64,000 bases of DNA. Source: an uncultured Roseicyclus sp. Its GTDB lineage: Bacteria > Pseudomonadota > Alphaproteobacteria > Rhodobacterales > Rhodobacteraceae. Shown here in pieces: positions 39,853-49,665 of this stretch; the first letter of the stretch is position 1, and every line of letters begins with the position of its first letter. The position numbers and the translations under genes were made by a program. The stretch covers positions 1 to 64,000 of the forward strand of contig NZ_CALAHQ010000073.1 of assembly GCF_937892565.1 (NCBI RefSeq), written 5' to 3'. The notes below the pieces were generated by a model, which was not told where the DNA came from, did not search any database, and saw only the letters and a list, made by a program, of their open reading frames with translations.

Positions 39853-41136
39853 TCATGTGACAGGCGCGCCCGCCACATAGACCTGACGCGTGGCGCGGTC
39901 ATCACCCATCATGAGGGTGGGAAAGACCGCCTGCCAGATGTCGTTTGCACGCGCGCTGGCCTGTGCGATGGCGGGTGTGGAGGCAAGATCGAGGACGAGC
40001 AGATCAGCTTCGAAACCGGGTGCGAGGCGCCCGATCTTGTCGCTCAGGCCCAAGGCCTCGGCCGAGGCGCCGGTGGCCAGCCAGATCAGTTCGGCCGGAT
40101 GCAGCGCCTGCCCGCGCAGTTGGGCGATCTCATAGGCGGCGGCCATGGTTCTGAGCATTGAAAAGGACGATCCGCCGCCGGTGTCGGTGGCCAGGCCCAC
40201 CCGCACCCGCGCCCGCAGACCCATGTCGAAAAGCCCAGATCCGATGAAGGCGTTGGAGGTGGGGCAATGGACCAAGGCCGCCCCCACCTCGGCCAGGCGG
40301 TCGATCTCGCGGGGTTCCAGATGGATGGCGTGGCCATAAAGCGCGTTCGGCCCCAAAAGCCCATGGGCCTCGTAGGTGTCAAGATAGTCCCGCGCCGTGG
40401 GATAGAGCGATCGGACCCAGGCGATTTCATCGGTCTGTTCGCTCAGATGCGTCTGCATCAGGCAGTCGGGGTATTGCGCCCAGAGCGCGCCCAATGCGTG
40501 CAGCTGATCGGGGGTGGAGGTGGGCGAAAAGCGCGGGGTGATGATATAGGACAGCCTGTCGACCCCATGCCAGCGCGTGATGAGCGCCTTGCTGTCGTCA
40601 TAAGCCGATTGGGCGCTGTCGCGCAGATAGGCGGGCGCTGTGTCGCGATCCATGCAGGTCTTGCCCGCCAGCACCCGCAGACCGCGTGCCTGTGCTTGGG
40701 TGAAAAAGGCGGTGACGCTTTCGGGGTGGATCGTGCCGAAGCTGGCCACGGTTGTGGTGCCATGGCTCAAAAGCAGGTCGAAATACCGCGCTGCAATCGC
40801 TGTGGCATAGGCAGGATCGGCAAAGCGGGCTTCCTCGGGGAAGGTGTAGGTGTTGAGCCAGTCGATCAGCCGTTTGCCCCATGAGGCGATGATGGCGGTC
40901 TGGGGGTAATGGGCATGGGCATCGATGAAACCGGGCAAAATCAGCCCCGCCCCGTGATCGGTGACCGGGATTTGGGGATACCGGGCGCGCAGATCATCGG
41001 CACGGCCCAGAGCGGCAATCTTGCCGTCCCGGATCAAGATTGCGCCCTGACGTTCGTGATGGGCCACATCGGGGCCTTGGCGAAACGGGTCACCGCCAAA
41101 GGCCAGCGTCTGGCCAAGGATCAGCCGGTCGGTCAT
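39853..41136 (-). CDS. guaD: Guanine deaminase
   Basis: A zinc amidohydrolase that converts guanine to xanthine. The metal ligands appear as DAHAHYPQ, THLSEQTDE, YGHAIHL and ATDTGGGSSFSM; guanine-deaminase-specific segments are CMDRDTAP and HCPTSNAFIGSGLF. The length of 427 residues is normal. It is convergent with glmM; its final codons lie in the duplicated DNA. Its purine role is consistent with the pyrimidine-catabolic genes further right, though they are not linked in one operon. Confidence 0.94.
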   Translation of the reverse strand: MTDRLILGQTLAFGGDPFRQGPDVAHHERQGAILIRDGKIAALGRADDLRARYPQIPVTDHGAGLILPGFIDAHAHYPQTAIIASWGKRLIDWLNTYTFPEEARFADPAYATAIAARYFDLLLSHGTTTVASFGTIHPESVTAFFTQAQARGLRVLAGKTCMDRDTAPAYLRDSAQSAYDDSKALITRWHGVDRLSYIITPRFSPTSTPDQLHALGALWAQYPDCLMQTHLSEQTDEIAWVRSLYPTARDYLDTYEAHGLLGPNALYGHAIHLEPREIDRLAEVGAALVHCPTSNAFIGSGLFDMGLRARVRVGLATDTGGGSSFSMLRTMAAAYEIAQLRGQALHPAELIWLATGASAEALGLSDKIGRLAPGFEADLLVLDLASTPAIAQASARANDIWQAVFPTLMMGDDRATRQVYVAGAPVT

Positions 41137-41249
41137 GGCGGGCCCCTTTCTGTCCGTTTTGCGCTGTGCGCGTGATAGCCGGCTGCGGGGGGCTATGTTA
41201 GGGGCAATTCATCGATACGCAGTGCAAAGTTCAGGACAAGGTGGCCCGG

Positions 41250-42650
41250 ATGACAGGTGACGAAAGCGATCTCGCAACCCGCGATGTCGGATCTCATCGT
41301 GATGTCTATGCCTTGACCGGGGGGGTAGGCGCGCGGCTGAAGGCGTTGGTCTTGGCGGGTGATGTCACGGCCATCGATGCCCTGATGGCGCCGCTGCACC
41401 CGGCCGACATCGCCGATCTTCTGGAACAGGTTTCCGAGGCAGAGCGCGCGGCGTGGCTCGCGCTTTGGTCGCGGGGGATCGATGGCGATGTGTTGTCGGA
41501 ACTGGATTGGGGCTTGCGTGAAGAGGTCATCGCGCTGCTGCCCGATGATGTGCTGGCCGATGCGGTGCGCGATCTCGACAGCGACGATGTGGTCGATCTG
41601 GTCGAGGATATGGCCGACGCACAGATCGAGGCGATCCTCGAGGTGCTGGCACCCTCGGACCGGGTGGCAGTCGAACAGGCGCTGTCGTTCCCCGAGGAGT
41701 CCGCGGGTCGGCTGATGCAGCGCGAGGTGGTCCATGCGCCCGAGCATTGGACCGTGGGCGAGATGATCGATTATCTGCGCGCGGGCAAGGCCAGCCTGCC
41801 TGCGCAATTCTATCATGTGATCCTGACCGATCCCCGGCACAAGCCCGTGGGCTATGTGACGCTGGGGCGGCTGTTGTCATCGGCCCGCCTCACGGCCCTG
41901 TCAGACATCACCGAGGACAGTTTCCGCACCATCCCGGCGACCCAGCACGAGGATGACGTTGCCTATATCTTCAACCATTATCATCTGATCTCGGCCCCGG
42001 TGGTCGATGAGGACGAGCGGTTGGTTGGCGTGATCACGATCGATGACGCGATGATCGTGCTCGATCAGGCGGCTGAAGAGAATTTGTTGAAATTGGCGGG
42101 TGTGGGCGAGGATTCCAGCCTGTCGGACCGGGTGCTGGAAACGACCAGACAACGCTTTCCGTGGCTCTTGGTCAATCTGGGGACCGCGATCATCGCCTCG
42201 CTGGTCATCGCCCAGTTCGAAGCGGCCATCACCCAGATCGTGGCCTTGGCGGTGCTGATGCCGATCGTGGCGTCGATGGGGGGCAATGCGGGCACGCAAT
42301 CGCTGACGGTGGCGGTGCGTGCGCTGGCCACTCACGATCTGACGCGCTCGAACGTGATGCGCGTGGTGTGGCGCGAGGGGGCGGTGGGCCTGATCAACGG
42401 CTTGGTCTTTGCCGTCGTGATGGGGGGTGTTGGCGTGCTCTGGTTCGGCAGCCCGGCGTTGGGCGCGGTGATCGCGGCGGCGATGGTGATCAACCTTTTG
42501 GTGGCGGGTTTGGCCGGTATCTTGATCCCGGTGCTTCTGGATCGGCTCAAGATCGATCCGGCGCTGGCCTCGGGCGCTTTTGTCACGACCGTCACCGATG
42601 TGGTGGGGTTTTTCGCTTTTCTGGGCTTGGCAGCGACGTTCTTGCTGTAG
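41250..42650 (+). CDS. mgtE: Magnesium transporter MgtE
   Basis: MgtE is a Mg2+-gated channel of the inner membrane. The 466-residue protein shows the N domain (LHPADIADLLEQ, LDSDDVVDLVEDM), two CBS domains (LMQREVVHAPEHWTVGE to VVDEDERLVGVITIDD) and five C-terminal membrane helices with the pore signature MGGNAGTQSLTVAVRAL. Either a GTG at 41241 or the ATG at 41250 (AAGGTGG upstream) may start it. It is divergent from guaD. Confidence 0.93.
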   Translation: MTGDESDLATRDVGSHRDVYALTGGVGARLKALVLAGDVTAIDALMAPLHPADIADLLEQVSEAERAAWLALWSRGIDGDVLSELDWGLREEVIALLPDDVLADAVRDLDSDDVVDLVEDMADAQIEAILEVLAPSDRVAVEQALSFPEESAGRLMQREVVHAPEHWTVGEMIDYLRAGKASLPAQFYHVILTDPRHKPVGYVTLGRLLSSARLTALSDITEDSFRTIPATQHEDDVAYIFNHYHLISAPVVDEDERLVGVITIDDAMIVLDQAAEENLLKLAGVGEDSSLSDRVLETTRQRFPWLLVNLGTAIIASLVIAQFEAAITQIVALAVLMPIVASMGGNAGTQSLTVAVRALATHDLTRSNVMRVVWREGAVGLINGLVFAVVMGGVGVLWFGSPALGAVIAAAMVINLLVAGLAGILIPVLLDRLKIDPALASGAFVTTVTDVVGFFAFLGLAATFLL

Positions 42651-42662
42651 CGGGCGAGGGGG

Positions 42663-45599
42663 TCAGCCCGGGATTTCCAGCGTCACATTGCGCCCGTTGA
42701 CCACATATTGAAGCGAGCTTTCGCCGATCGCTACGACACGCCCGCCATCCAGCCGATCCCCCACGCTGACGCTGACGAAGCGGCCTGAGGGTAGCCGCAC
42801 CAGCGCGCTGCGGTTGGAGGACGTTCCCGTAACGCCGATCAGATTGATATCGCGCAGGCGAATCTCGTTGCGCGCCGTTGCCGCGCGCGACACATCGGTG
42901 TTTGACGGGATGCTGGGCGGCGGGGCGATTTCGGTCGCGGCAACGGCGATGATCTCTTCGGATGCGCGCGCGGATTGCGCGGCGATGTCCGCGATATCGG
43001 CAGGTCTGAGGCTTGGCACGCGTGAGGCGGCAACAGCGCGCGGGGTTCCCAGGATGGCGGCGGCTTGTGCCGGGGCCGTGCTGTCGGTGCCCGCGACAAA
43101 CAACGAGGCACCGGCCACGGCCGCGCTTTGTGCCGCGTCTTGTGCCGATGCCGGGCGTGGGGTCGGGCGTCGACCTGACAATTCCGACACGGTCAGCCCC
43201 CCCAGAAGCTGACGCTCGCGCGATTCCACGAGATCATCGGGGCGCGGGCGGGGCGAGACGGTGGGGCGGGGTGTATCTTGCGCAACCACGGCGGGGGCGG
43301 CTTCGATCTCGGGCACGATGCCGGCCGGGCGGGGCAGCGCCAGCACGGCCGGTCGGCCTGAAACGACAAAAGCCCCCTCGGGGGTCAGCACGCCCTCTGG
43401 GGTGGCTGCGATCAGGCCCAGGGCGTCACGTTCGAGTTGGGCACCAAATCGGGGCGGTGGCGGCACCGCGCGCAGGATCTCGGCGATGTTGATCTGGGGG
43501 TCGGCCAGCGCCACGGCATCAAGGGCTGTCACCGTCGGATCGATCGAGGCGATGTAGATGTCGTCGGTCAGGGTGAAGGGGCTGAAGCTGGGTGGGTCGG
43601 GCGGACGCGGCCAGATGCTGTCTTCGGCGTAAATGCGTTCCGTTTCCGCCAGCGAGGGCAGCGCGTCTTGCGGCAGCGGCGGCAATGGCGGCAGGTCCAG
43701 TTCGGCGTCGATATCGGGCAATGCCGCGCGTGTCGCCGGGGGTGCGGGCGGCAGGCTTGGCACCGGCTGTTGGGCAATGTCGGGGGCAGGCAGTGCCGCC
43801 AGAGCGGCGGGTGCTTCCGGTTCGACAGCCACCGGGAGGGTTTCGGGCTCTGGAGGGGTGGGCGCTGTCGCGACATCCTGGCTGACCGCGCCGCTGCCAC
43901 TGTCGAACACACGCGCCACCGGGCTGTCGGGCAGGAAAAACACCGACCAGACCGCGATCAGGATCAACAGCACCAGCAACACAAGCGTCAGCAACAGCCC
44001 CGCGCGCATCGAAGGGGCCGCACCAGTGTCGGATTTGCGCGCCAATAGCCCGGCGTTGATGACGGCATCGGCGGTGCTGCGCTGCGTCGGGGCTTTGGCG
44101 ACCTTGCCGGCTGCGGCGGCTGTGGGTTTGCCACCCGGCACTGGCAGGCCTGTTTTTGCAATCATCGCCTTCGCATCATCGCCCTGCGCCATGATCGCGG
44201 GGGGGGGCGCTGGCGGTTTGGGTGCGGGGATGTTGATCTTGGGGCGCACCCTGCTGGCGTCGCGCAGCCGCGCAAGTTGGGCCGTCAACTTGCTGGTGCG
44301 CGGTGCCGCCTCTGGCGGTGAGGGGGGCGAGGGTGCATCGGGCGGTGTCTGGGGGGCCGCATCGCCCATCGAGAATGTGCCAAATCCCAGCCGCCCCAAG
44401 CGGCCCGACAAGAACGCCCCGGGTTCGCCATCTTGCTTGGGCGCACGGCTCCGACGCCCGCTGAAGCTGAGCGAGGGGGGGCCTTCCGATCTGGACGAGG
44501 GGGGGGTGGACGCGCGCCCGGCATTGGATGATTTCGCCGTCCCGTCGCGCGACGCGGGGCGGGCGGGGTCGGTGCCGCCGCGCACCCCGACGGTGGCGGG
44601 CTGCGCATCCGCGATCCGGTCGGGCTGGACCCCATCGGATGATCCTGCAGAACCGGCGTCAGGGCGGACCGGGGTGATGGTCTGATCGAGCGTCAGATCA
44701 AGGATCGCAGCCAGGCCCATCTGCATTTCCGGCTCGGCCTCGGTCAGCGTGGCGGCCGCTGTGTCGGGGGGCGGCGCTGTCTGCGTGTCGGGCGGGGCGG
44801 ATGCCGCTGACCCAGGGTTTTCGCCGGGGCTGGGGTTGGGCCTGTCGGCTGGGGCGTCGGCGGTGGTTGGTTGCGCGATCAGATCGAGCGGCGCGCCGGC
44901 TTTGTCGTCGCCCGGGATGTCTTGTGGCGCGGGGTCGGTCGGCACAGCCGATGCGATTTCGGCTGTGGCCTTAACGGTGGCTGGGGCTGGGGCTGGGTCG
45001 GGTGCTTCGGCCACAGCCAAACTTGCGGCCATGTCCGGGTCGACCCATGTATCCGGCCCAAACGCCAACCCCGTCGCACCATCGCCAAGACCCGGCGGCC
45101 TTGGCCCAAAGGCGGGCATTCCGGGAAAACGCTCCAGCGGCGGCATCGCGATGAAGCCCGCGCTTTCAAACCCGAATGCCGCCACAAAGCCCGAGGCTTC
45201 GTTCAGGGTGTCTTGTGCGATGACCGCCACCTTGACCCGGTCGGCTTCGATCGGGCGCCAGTCATGGACCAGATCGGCCACCGCGTAAGGTGTCAGCCCC
45301 TCCAGCCCTTCGACGATCCGCGCCTCGACCAGGAGGGTGTCCTGGATCGGCGCCATGAACGAGGTGTAGAGGATCTGGTCATCCGGCAAGACCAGCACAA
45401 CCGGTTGCGTCGTGCCGCCCCGCTTTGCGATCACGTCCTTCAGCGCGGCCATGTCTGCGGCCAGATCGGGGCCGTCGGGGGCCGCTTCGCCCACAAGCGC
45501 CCAATGGCCTTCGGTCTGGCGATGGGCCAGTGCAATGCCTTGCGGCGACAAGAACAGCGCGAAATCGACCGTCACATCCGACCCCAGTCGTCGTTTCAA
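42663..45599 (-). CDS. Large GspL/PilM-like and PilP/GspC-like fusion, single membrane span
   Basis: A 978-residue protein. Residues 1-165 look like the actin-fold cytoplasmic domain of secretion/pilus platform proteins (FALFLSPQGIALAHR, LVLPDDQILYTSF, EGLTPYAVADLVHDW). A long Pro/Ala-rich disordered segment follows, then one membrane helix at about 531-555 (GLLLTLVLLVLLILIAVW), a second low-complexity periplasmic region and a C-terminal domain of about 70 residues (DINLIGVTG, ALVRLPSGRFVSVSVGDRL) resembling the homology region of PilP/GspC. No other secretion or pilus gene is near. Function unknown. Related proteins in the group have, I believe, sometimes been mislabelled as initiation factors because of the disordered part. 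Confidence 0.65.
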   Translation of the reverse strand: MKRRLGSDVTVDFALFLSPQGIALAHRQTEGHWALVGEAAPDGPDLAADMAALKDVIAKRGGTTQPVVLVLPDDQILYTSFMAPIQDTLLVEARIVEGLEGLTPYAVADLVHDWRPIEADRVKVAVIAQDTLNEASGFVAAFGFESAGFIAMPPLERFPGMPAFGPRPPGLGDGATGLAFGPDTWVDPDMAASLAVAEAPDPAPAPATVKATAEIASAVPTDPAPQDIPGDDKAGAPLDLIAQPTTADAPADRPNPSPGENPGSAASAPPDTQTAPPPDTAAATLTEAEPEMQMGLAAILDLTLDQTITPVRPDAGSAGSSDGVQPDRIADAQPATVGVRGGTDPARPASRDGTAKSSNAGRASTPPSSRSEGPPSLSFSGRRSRAPKQDGEPGAFLSGRLGRLGFGTFSMGDAAPQTPPDAPSPPSPPEAAPRTSKLTAQLARLRDASRVRPKINIPAPKPPAPPPAIMAQGDDAKAMIAKTGLPVPGGKPTAAAAGKVAKAPTQRSTADAVINAGLLARKSDTGAAPSMRAGLLLTLVLLVLLILIAVWSVFFLPDSPVARVFDSGSGAVSQDVATAPTPPEPETLPVAVEPEAPAALAALPAPDIAQQPVPSLPPAPPATRAALPDIDAELDLPPLPPLPQDALPSLAETERIYAEDSIWPRPPDPPSFSPFTLTDDIYIASIDPTVTALDAVALADPQINIAEILRAVPPPPRFGAQLERDALGLIAATPEGVLTPEGAFVVSGRPAVLALPRPAGIVPEIEAAPAVVAQDTPRPTVSPRPRPDDLVESRERQLLGGLTVSELSGRRPTPRPASAQDAAQSAAVAGASLFVAGTDSTAPAQAAAILGTPRAVAASRVPSLRPADIADIAAQSARASEEIIAVAATEIAPPPSIPSNTDVSRAATARNEIRLRDINLIGVTGTSSNRSALVRLPSGRFVSVSVGDRLDGGRVVAIGESSLQYVVNGRNVTLEIPG

Positions 45600-45639
45600 G
45601 TTGCGGCCGGGCCCATCCTGATCCCGGCTCTTGATGCTC

Positions 45640-45678
45640 TACAACACAAAAGCCTCGGGGAAAACACTTCCCCGAGGC
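45640..45678 (-). terminator. Rho-independent terminator after metY
   Basis: On the minus strand an 11-bp stem, GCCTCGGGGAA with TTCCCCGAGGC, closes a 5-nt loop and is followed by TTTTGTGTTG. It lies about 70 nt after the metY stop and before the start of the large GspL-like gene, so that gene should have its own promoter. Confidence 0.9.
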
Positions 45679-45750
45679 CTCAGTCGCCTTTCGAACCTCT
45701 TAGGACAACGCCTGAATGCCGAAAGATGACATCGGCATGCATCCGCCGAC

Positions 45751-47043
45751 CTATGCCACGGCGCGCGCCAGTGCCTGATTCAGATCGGCGATCAGGTCAT
45801 CTGCATCCTCGATGCCGATCGACACCCGCACGACATCCGGGGCGGCACCGGCGGCTTTTTGCTGTTCGGGGGTCAATTGGCGATGCGTGGTCGAAGCCGA
45901 ATGAATGATCAAGCTGCGCGTATCGCCCAGATTGGCGACATGGCTGAAGATCTCGAGCGAATCGACCAGCCGCACGCAGGCCTCGTATCCGCCCTTGACC
46001 GCAAAGGTGAACAGGGCGCCTGCGCCTTTGGGGCAAACGGTTTTTGCGCGGTCGAAGTAGGGCGACGACGGCAGCCCCGCATAGGTCACATAGGCGATGC
46101 GCGGATCGGCCTCGAGCCACTGGGCGATCTTGACCGCATTCTCCACGTGCCGCTCCATCCGCAAGGACAGCGTTTCGATCCCCATCAGCGTGTAATGGGC
46201 GGCCTGCGGGTTCATGGTCATGCCCAGATCCCGCAGACCGATGGCGATGCCGTGAAAGGTATAGGCCAAGGGGCCAAAGGTCTCGTGAAAGCGCAGGCCG
46301 TGATAGGCGGGTTCGGGCGCCGAAAGCGATGGGAACTTGTCGCTGGCCGACCAGTCGAAGCGCCCCGAATCGACCACACACCCCCCTGTGACCGTGCCGT
46401 TGCCGGTCAGGTATTTGGTGGTCGAATGCACCACCAGCGTCGCGCCATGTTCGATGGGGCGGCACAGATAGGGTGTGGCGGTCGTGTTGTCGACGATCAG
46501 CGGCACGCCCGCCGCGTCAGCCAGATCGGCCACCGCGCGCACATCGGTGATGTAGCCACCCGGATTGGCGATCGCCTCGCAGAACACGGCGCGGGTGTTG
46601 TCGTCGATGGCAGCGGCCACCGCATCGAGATCATCGAAATCGACAAATTTGGCCGACCAGCCGAACCGCTTGATCGTCTGGGAAAACTGCGTGACGGTGC
46701 CGCCGTAAAGCCGGGTCGAGGCCACCACATTGCGCCCCGGTGCCATCAGCGGGAACAGCGCCATGATCTGTGCGGCATGCCCCGACGAACAGCATACGGC
46801 GCCCACGCCCCCCTCCAGCGTTGCGATGCGTTCCTGAAGCACCGCCACCGTTGGGTTGGTCAGGCGCGAATAGATATATCCGACCTCCTGCAGATTGAAC
46901 AAGGCGGCGGCATGTTCGGCATCGCGAAACACATAGGCCGTGGTCTGATAGATCGGCGTCTGCCGCGCCCCCGTGGCGGGGTCGGGGCGGGCGCCGGCGT
47001 GGATCTGCAGCGTGTCGAAACCATAGCTTGGGCCGTCGGTCAT
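45751..47043 (-). CDS. metY: O-acetylhomoserine aminocarboxypropyltransferase (sulfhydrylase)
   Basis: A PLP enzyme of the Cys/Met metabolism family that makes homocysteine from O-acetylhomoserine and sulfide. The 430-residue sequence starts [25 protein letters not shown], has [42 protein letters not shown] and the PLP lysine in [16 protein letters not shown]. The length and these motifs favour MetY over the shorter MetB/MetZ forms. A strong AGGGGGAAAG ribosome-binding site precedes the start. A hairpin terminator follows. Confidence 0.93.
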   Translation of the reverse strand: MTDGPSYGFDTLQIHAGARPDPATGARQTPIYQTTAYVFRDAEHAAALFNLQEVGYIYSRLTNPTVAVLQERIATLEGGVGAVCCSSGHAAQIMALFPLMAPGRNVVASTRLYGGTVTQFSQTIKRFGWSAKFVDFDDLDAVAAAIDDNTRAVFCEAIANPGGYITDVRAVADLADAAGVPLIVDNTTATPYLCRPIEHGATLVVHSTTKYLTGNGTVTGGCVVDSGRFDWSASDKFPSLSAPEPAYHGLRFHETFGPLAYTFHGIAIGLRDLGMTMNPQAAHYTLMGIETLSLRMERHVENAVKIAQWLEADPRIAYVTYAGLPSSPYFDRAKTVCPKGAGALFTFAVKGGYEACVRLVDSLEIFSHVANLGDTRSLIIHSASTTHRQLTPEQQKAAGAAPDVVRVSIGIEDADDLIADLNQALARAVA

Positions 47044-47358
47044 GGGTCTTTCCCCCTAATGGTGGCTGTGTCTGCAACAAGGATTAGGCCAAGGCCTCGT
47101 GTGCGGCAATCGCTCGGGCGTCAGAAAAGACCGCGCAGTCTTGCGAATTCGGCCACGCCTGACGATTGTCCGTGCCAGATGCGCTTTGGCGGAACATCAG
47201 CGTCTGCGCCTTTGGGCGATTGCACATGCGCGCGGGTGGGCTGCATGCATGCTGTGCCGATTGCGTCGCACGCAGACGCGACCGCATGGCACTGGACGCA
47301 CCCCACCACATCGGGCACAAGACGGGCTGTCGGATTGCAACCCCGAAAGGGCCTGTTG
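47044..47358. other. 315-nt divergent gap between metY and the NDUFA12 gene
   Basis: The gap must hold the promoters of both flanking genes, but no hexamer pair stands out. I compared the metY leader by eye with the SAM-II motif and saw no match. No small gene is convincing. Confidence 0.4.
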
Positions 47359-47736
47359 ATGCTCAGCTTTCTCAAGCGCCTTGTGACATGGTGGAATGGC
47401 CAGACCATCGGGACCCAGCTTTTCACCGCGCGCCATGGCGTGCGGGTGGGACAAGATCAGCAGGGCAACATCTTTTACCGCTCCAAGGACGGCGCACGCC
47501 GCTGGGTCATCTACAATGGCGAGGTCGAGGCAAGCCGGGTAGATGCCGATTGGCATGGCTGGTTGCATCACACCTTTGACAGCGCGCCCAGCGAACAGCC
47601 TGTCGCGCACAAGGTCTGGGAAAAACCGCATCTGCCCAATCTGACGGGCACATCCGCCGCGCATCTGCCCGCGGGTTCCATTCGCCGTGCGGCACCCGCA
47701 GACCGCCGCGATTATGAGGCATGGTCGCCCAAGTAA
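47359..47736 (+). CDS. NADH:ubiquinone oxidoreductase accessory subunit, NDUFA12 family
   Basis: A 125-residue homologue of the mitochondrial complex I accessory subunit NDUFA12, which is retained in alphaproteobacteria and is attached to the peripheral arm. Recognisable parts are [52 protein letters not shown] and [12 protein letters not shown]. The ATG at 47359 has GAAAGGG upstream and gives the family length; the same frame stays open far upstream by chance. mlaD, DUF2155, aat, accC and accB follow, a common order in the family. Confidence 0.92.
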   Translation: MLSFLKRLVTWWNGQTIGTQLFTARHGVRVGQDQQGNIFYRSKDGARRWVIYNGEVEASRVDADWHGWLHHTFDSAPSEQPVAHKVWEKPHLPNLTGTSAAHLPAGSIRRAAPADRRDYEAWSPK

Positions 47737-47835
47737 GCGGCCTTGATCGGCGGGAAATCGGCCCAAGGGCGGCAAGCCCCCTTGGATCGCGCCGGTCTTG
47801 GCGCCATAAGGTAATGATGACGGGGGGCAATCGCC

Positions 47836-48294
47836 ATGTCCACGCGGGATAACAGCATCACCGAGGTTCTTGTTGGCGCCGCCGTTCTGGCTGTGGCGAC
47901 CGGGTTTTTCTTTTATGCCGCCAGCAGCTCCGGCAGCGGCCCGTCGGGGGGCACCTATCCCATGGCTGCATCCTTCCGCAGCGCCGAAGGCATCGCGGTC
48001 GGCACCGAGGTGCGGCTGGCCGGGGTGCGTGTGGGAACGGTAACCGCCATGACGCTTGATCCGATGACCTTTCGTGCCGAAACGACCTTTAGCCTGCGCG
48101 AAGACATCTTGTTGCCCGATGACAGCGCCATCACCATCGCCTCCGAAGGTCTGTTGGGCGGCAGTTTTGTCGAAATCATTCCGGGGGGCTCACCCTTCAA
48201 CTACGCCCCCGGCGACCGGATCACCGACACGCAAAGCTCGGTCAGCCTTGTGACGCTTTTGATGCGCTTTGTGACGGGGGATGGGTCTGAGTGA
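47836..48294 (+). CDS. mlaD: Outer membrane lipid asymmetry protein MlaD
   Basis: MlaD is the membrane-anchored substrate-binding part of the Mla phospholipid transporter. The 152-residue protein has one N-terminal helix (ITEVLVGAAVLAVATGFFFYA) and an MCE domain with FRSAEGIAVGTEVRLAGVRVGTV and ITIASEGLLGGSFVEI. No other mla gene is in the window, as is usual where mlaD stands alone beside NDUFA12 and DUF2155. Its stop overlaps the next start as TGATG. Confidence 0.93.
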   Translation: MSTRDNSITEVLVGAAVLAVATGFFFYAASSSGSGPSGGTYPMAASFRSAEGIAVGTEVRLAGVRVGTVTAMTLDPMTFRAETTFSLREDILLPDDSAITIASEGLLGGSFVEIIPGGSPFNYAPGDRITDTQSSVSLVTLLMRFVTGDGSE

Positions 48295-48866
48295 TGCGCA
48301 GCACGCTTGCGGCGCTGGTGGCGGGCGTGGCGCTGTGCGCATCGCCCGCGCTGGCCCAGCAGTTCGACAATTACAGCGATGGTCCGATCCCGGGCTTTCA
48401 GCTTCCGCCCGGTGGCCTTGCCGGGTCCAATCCGGCGGCGCCGGGTCAGGACGGCGCCCCCCCCCAAGGCGGCTTGTTCCCGTTGACCCAGCCCCCGACG
48501 GGACAAGGCGACGGGGCGACGACCATCTTGCCCGGCACATCTGCGCCCATCGCGTCGATCAGCCAGCCCACGACCGCGCAAGCCAATCGCGTCACCCTGC
48601 GCGCGCTTGACCGGATGCTGGGCCAGCCCACCGATGTGGAAATGGTCGTGGGTGATACGGTGATTTACGGGCGCATTGCCATCCGCGTGCTTGAATGCCG
48701 CTTTCCCAGCGATGATCCCGCATCCGATGCCTATGCGCATCTGGAAATTCTGGATCTGCCGGGCAACCGCCTGTTTGATGGCTGGATGATCGCCTCATCG
48801 CCTGCGCTCAATGCGCTGGAGCATCCGCGCTATGATGTCTGGGTGCTGCGCTGTTTCGCTGAGTGA
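48294..48866 (+). CDS. DUF2155 family secreted protein
   Basis: A 190-residue exported protein with a signal peptide (cleavage near SPALAQ), a proline/glycine-rich stretch, and a C-terminal DUF2155 domain recognised by LRALDRMLGQPTDVEM, GRIAIRVLECRFP and GWMIASSPALNALEHPRYDVWVLRC in part. The function is unknown; the location is probably periplasmic. The start is within the mlaD stop (TGATG), with a GTG 3 nt upstream as alternative. It is convergent with aat, 6 nt away. Confidence 0.88.
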   Translation: MRSTLAALVAGVALCASPALAQQFDNYSDGPIPGFQLPPGGLAGSNPAAPGQDGAPPQGGLFPLTQPPTGQGDGATTILPGTSAPIASISQPTTAQANRVTLRALDRMLGQPTDVEMVVGDTVIYGRIAIRVLECRFPSDDPASDAYAHLEILDLPGNRLFDGWMIASSPALNALEHPRYDVWVLRCFAE

Positions 48867-48872
48867 GCGCCA

Positions 48873-49514
48873 TCACGCGCCTTGTGGGGCCGTGTCACGG
48901 TCGATGGCAAAGAAATCCGCAGGCGAGGTGACGGCAAGCTGCAATTGCCGCCGGTATTCGGCGCGCGGAATTTCGATTGCCCCAAGGCTTTGAAGATGTT
49001 CGGTGGTGAATTGCGTGTCAAACAACTGAAATCCACCCGCCCTGAGCCGGGCAATCAGATGGGTCAGGGCGATCTTTGATCCGTCCGTGCGGCGCGAGAA
49101 CATCGATTCCCCAAAATAGGCCGCCCCCAGCACCACGCCGAACACGCCCCCCGCCAGCGCCCCGTCCATCCAGACCTCGACCGAATGGGCATGCCCCTGA
49201 GCATGCAACGACAGGTAGGTGCCGAAGATTTCGCTGTTGATCCATGTTTCCGGGCGATCGGCACATGCGGCGATGATACCCGGAAAGTCGCGGTTGACCG
49301 TGATCTCGAAACCGCCCTGCGCCAGTCTGCGCCTGAGCGTGCGCGAGATATGGAACGCATCAAGCGGAAACACCCCCCGCCGTTGCGGGTCGACCCAGAA
49401 AATACCCGGCTGATCCGCGCCGTCCGACATCGGGAAAATGCCGGCCGCGTAAGCCCTTATCATCAGTTCCGGGGACAGCACCGGGCGAACCGGGCTGAGC
49501 ATGTCATGCGCCAT
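48873..49514 (-). CDS. aat: Leucyl/phenylalanyl-tRNA--protein transferase
   Basis: Aat attaches Leu or Phe to N-terminal Lys or Arg of proteins, marking them for ClpAP degradation in the N-degron pathway. The 213-residue product has AYAAGIFPMSDGADQPGIFWVDPQRRGVFPL-type core motifs (YAAGIFPM, WVDPQRRG), VEVWMDGALAGGVFGVVLG and GESMFSRRTDGSKIALTHL. The frame is open to 49751, but homology begins around the ATG at 49514 or 49502. It lies downstream of accC. Confidence 0.94.
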   Translation of the reverse strand: MAHDMLSPVRPVLSPELMIRAYAAGIFPMSDGADQPGIFWVDPQRRGVFPLDAFHISRTLRRRLAQGGFEITVNRDFPGIIAACADRPETWINSEIFGTYLSLHAQGHAHSVEVWMDGALAGGVFGVVLGAAYFGESMFSRRTDGSKIALTHLIARLRAGGFQLFDTQFTTEHLQSLGAIEIPRAEYRRQLQLAVTSPADFFAIDRDTAPQGA

Positions 49515-49665
49515 GCAAGGCGATATAGGGCGCGGTCCCGGAAAATCCTGTGGAAAACGAAAAAGAGCTGCGGGCGGCAAACCACCCCCCAATTCCACCG
49601 CGCCATGCCCCTGCGGCAACGCGGGGATGGCGGCCGGGTCGATGGGTGCGCCCGGACGCTGGGTA

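Larger units (their letters stand above)
39366..39875. repeat. 255-bp tandem duplication across the glmM/guaD junction
   Basis: Two directly adjacent units, 39366-39620 and 39621-39875, align without gaps and differ at about 18 positions (about 93% identical by hand count). Each contains the last part of glmM with its stop, the intergenic palindrome and the last codons of guaD. The outer copies belong to the functional genes; the inner glmM tail and guaD tail are remnants. The region therefore explains the 370-nt space between these convergent genes. Confidence 0.92.

Noticed and set aside
47044..47200. SAM-II type riboswitch in the metY leader
   Set aside because: I looked for the conserved pseudoknot bases on the minus strand and could not find them.
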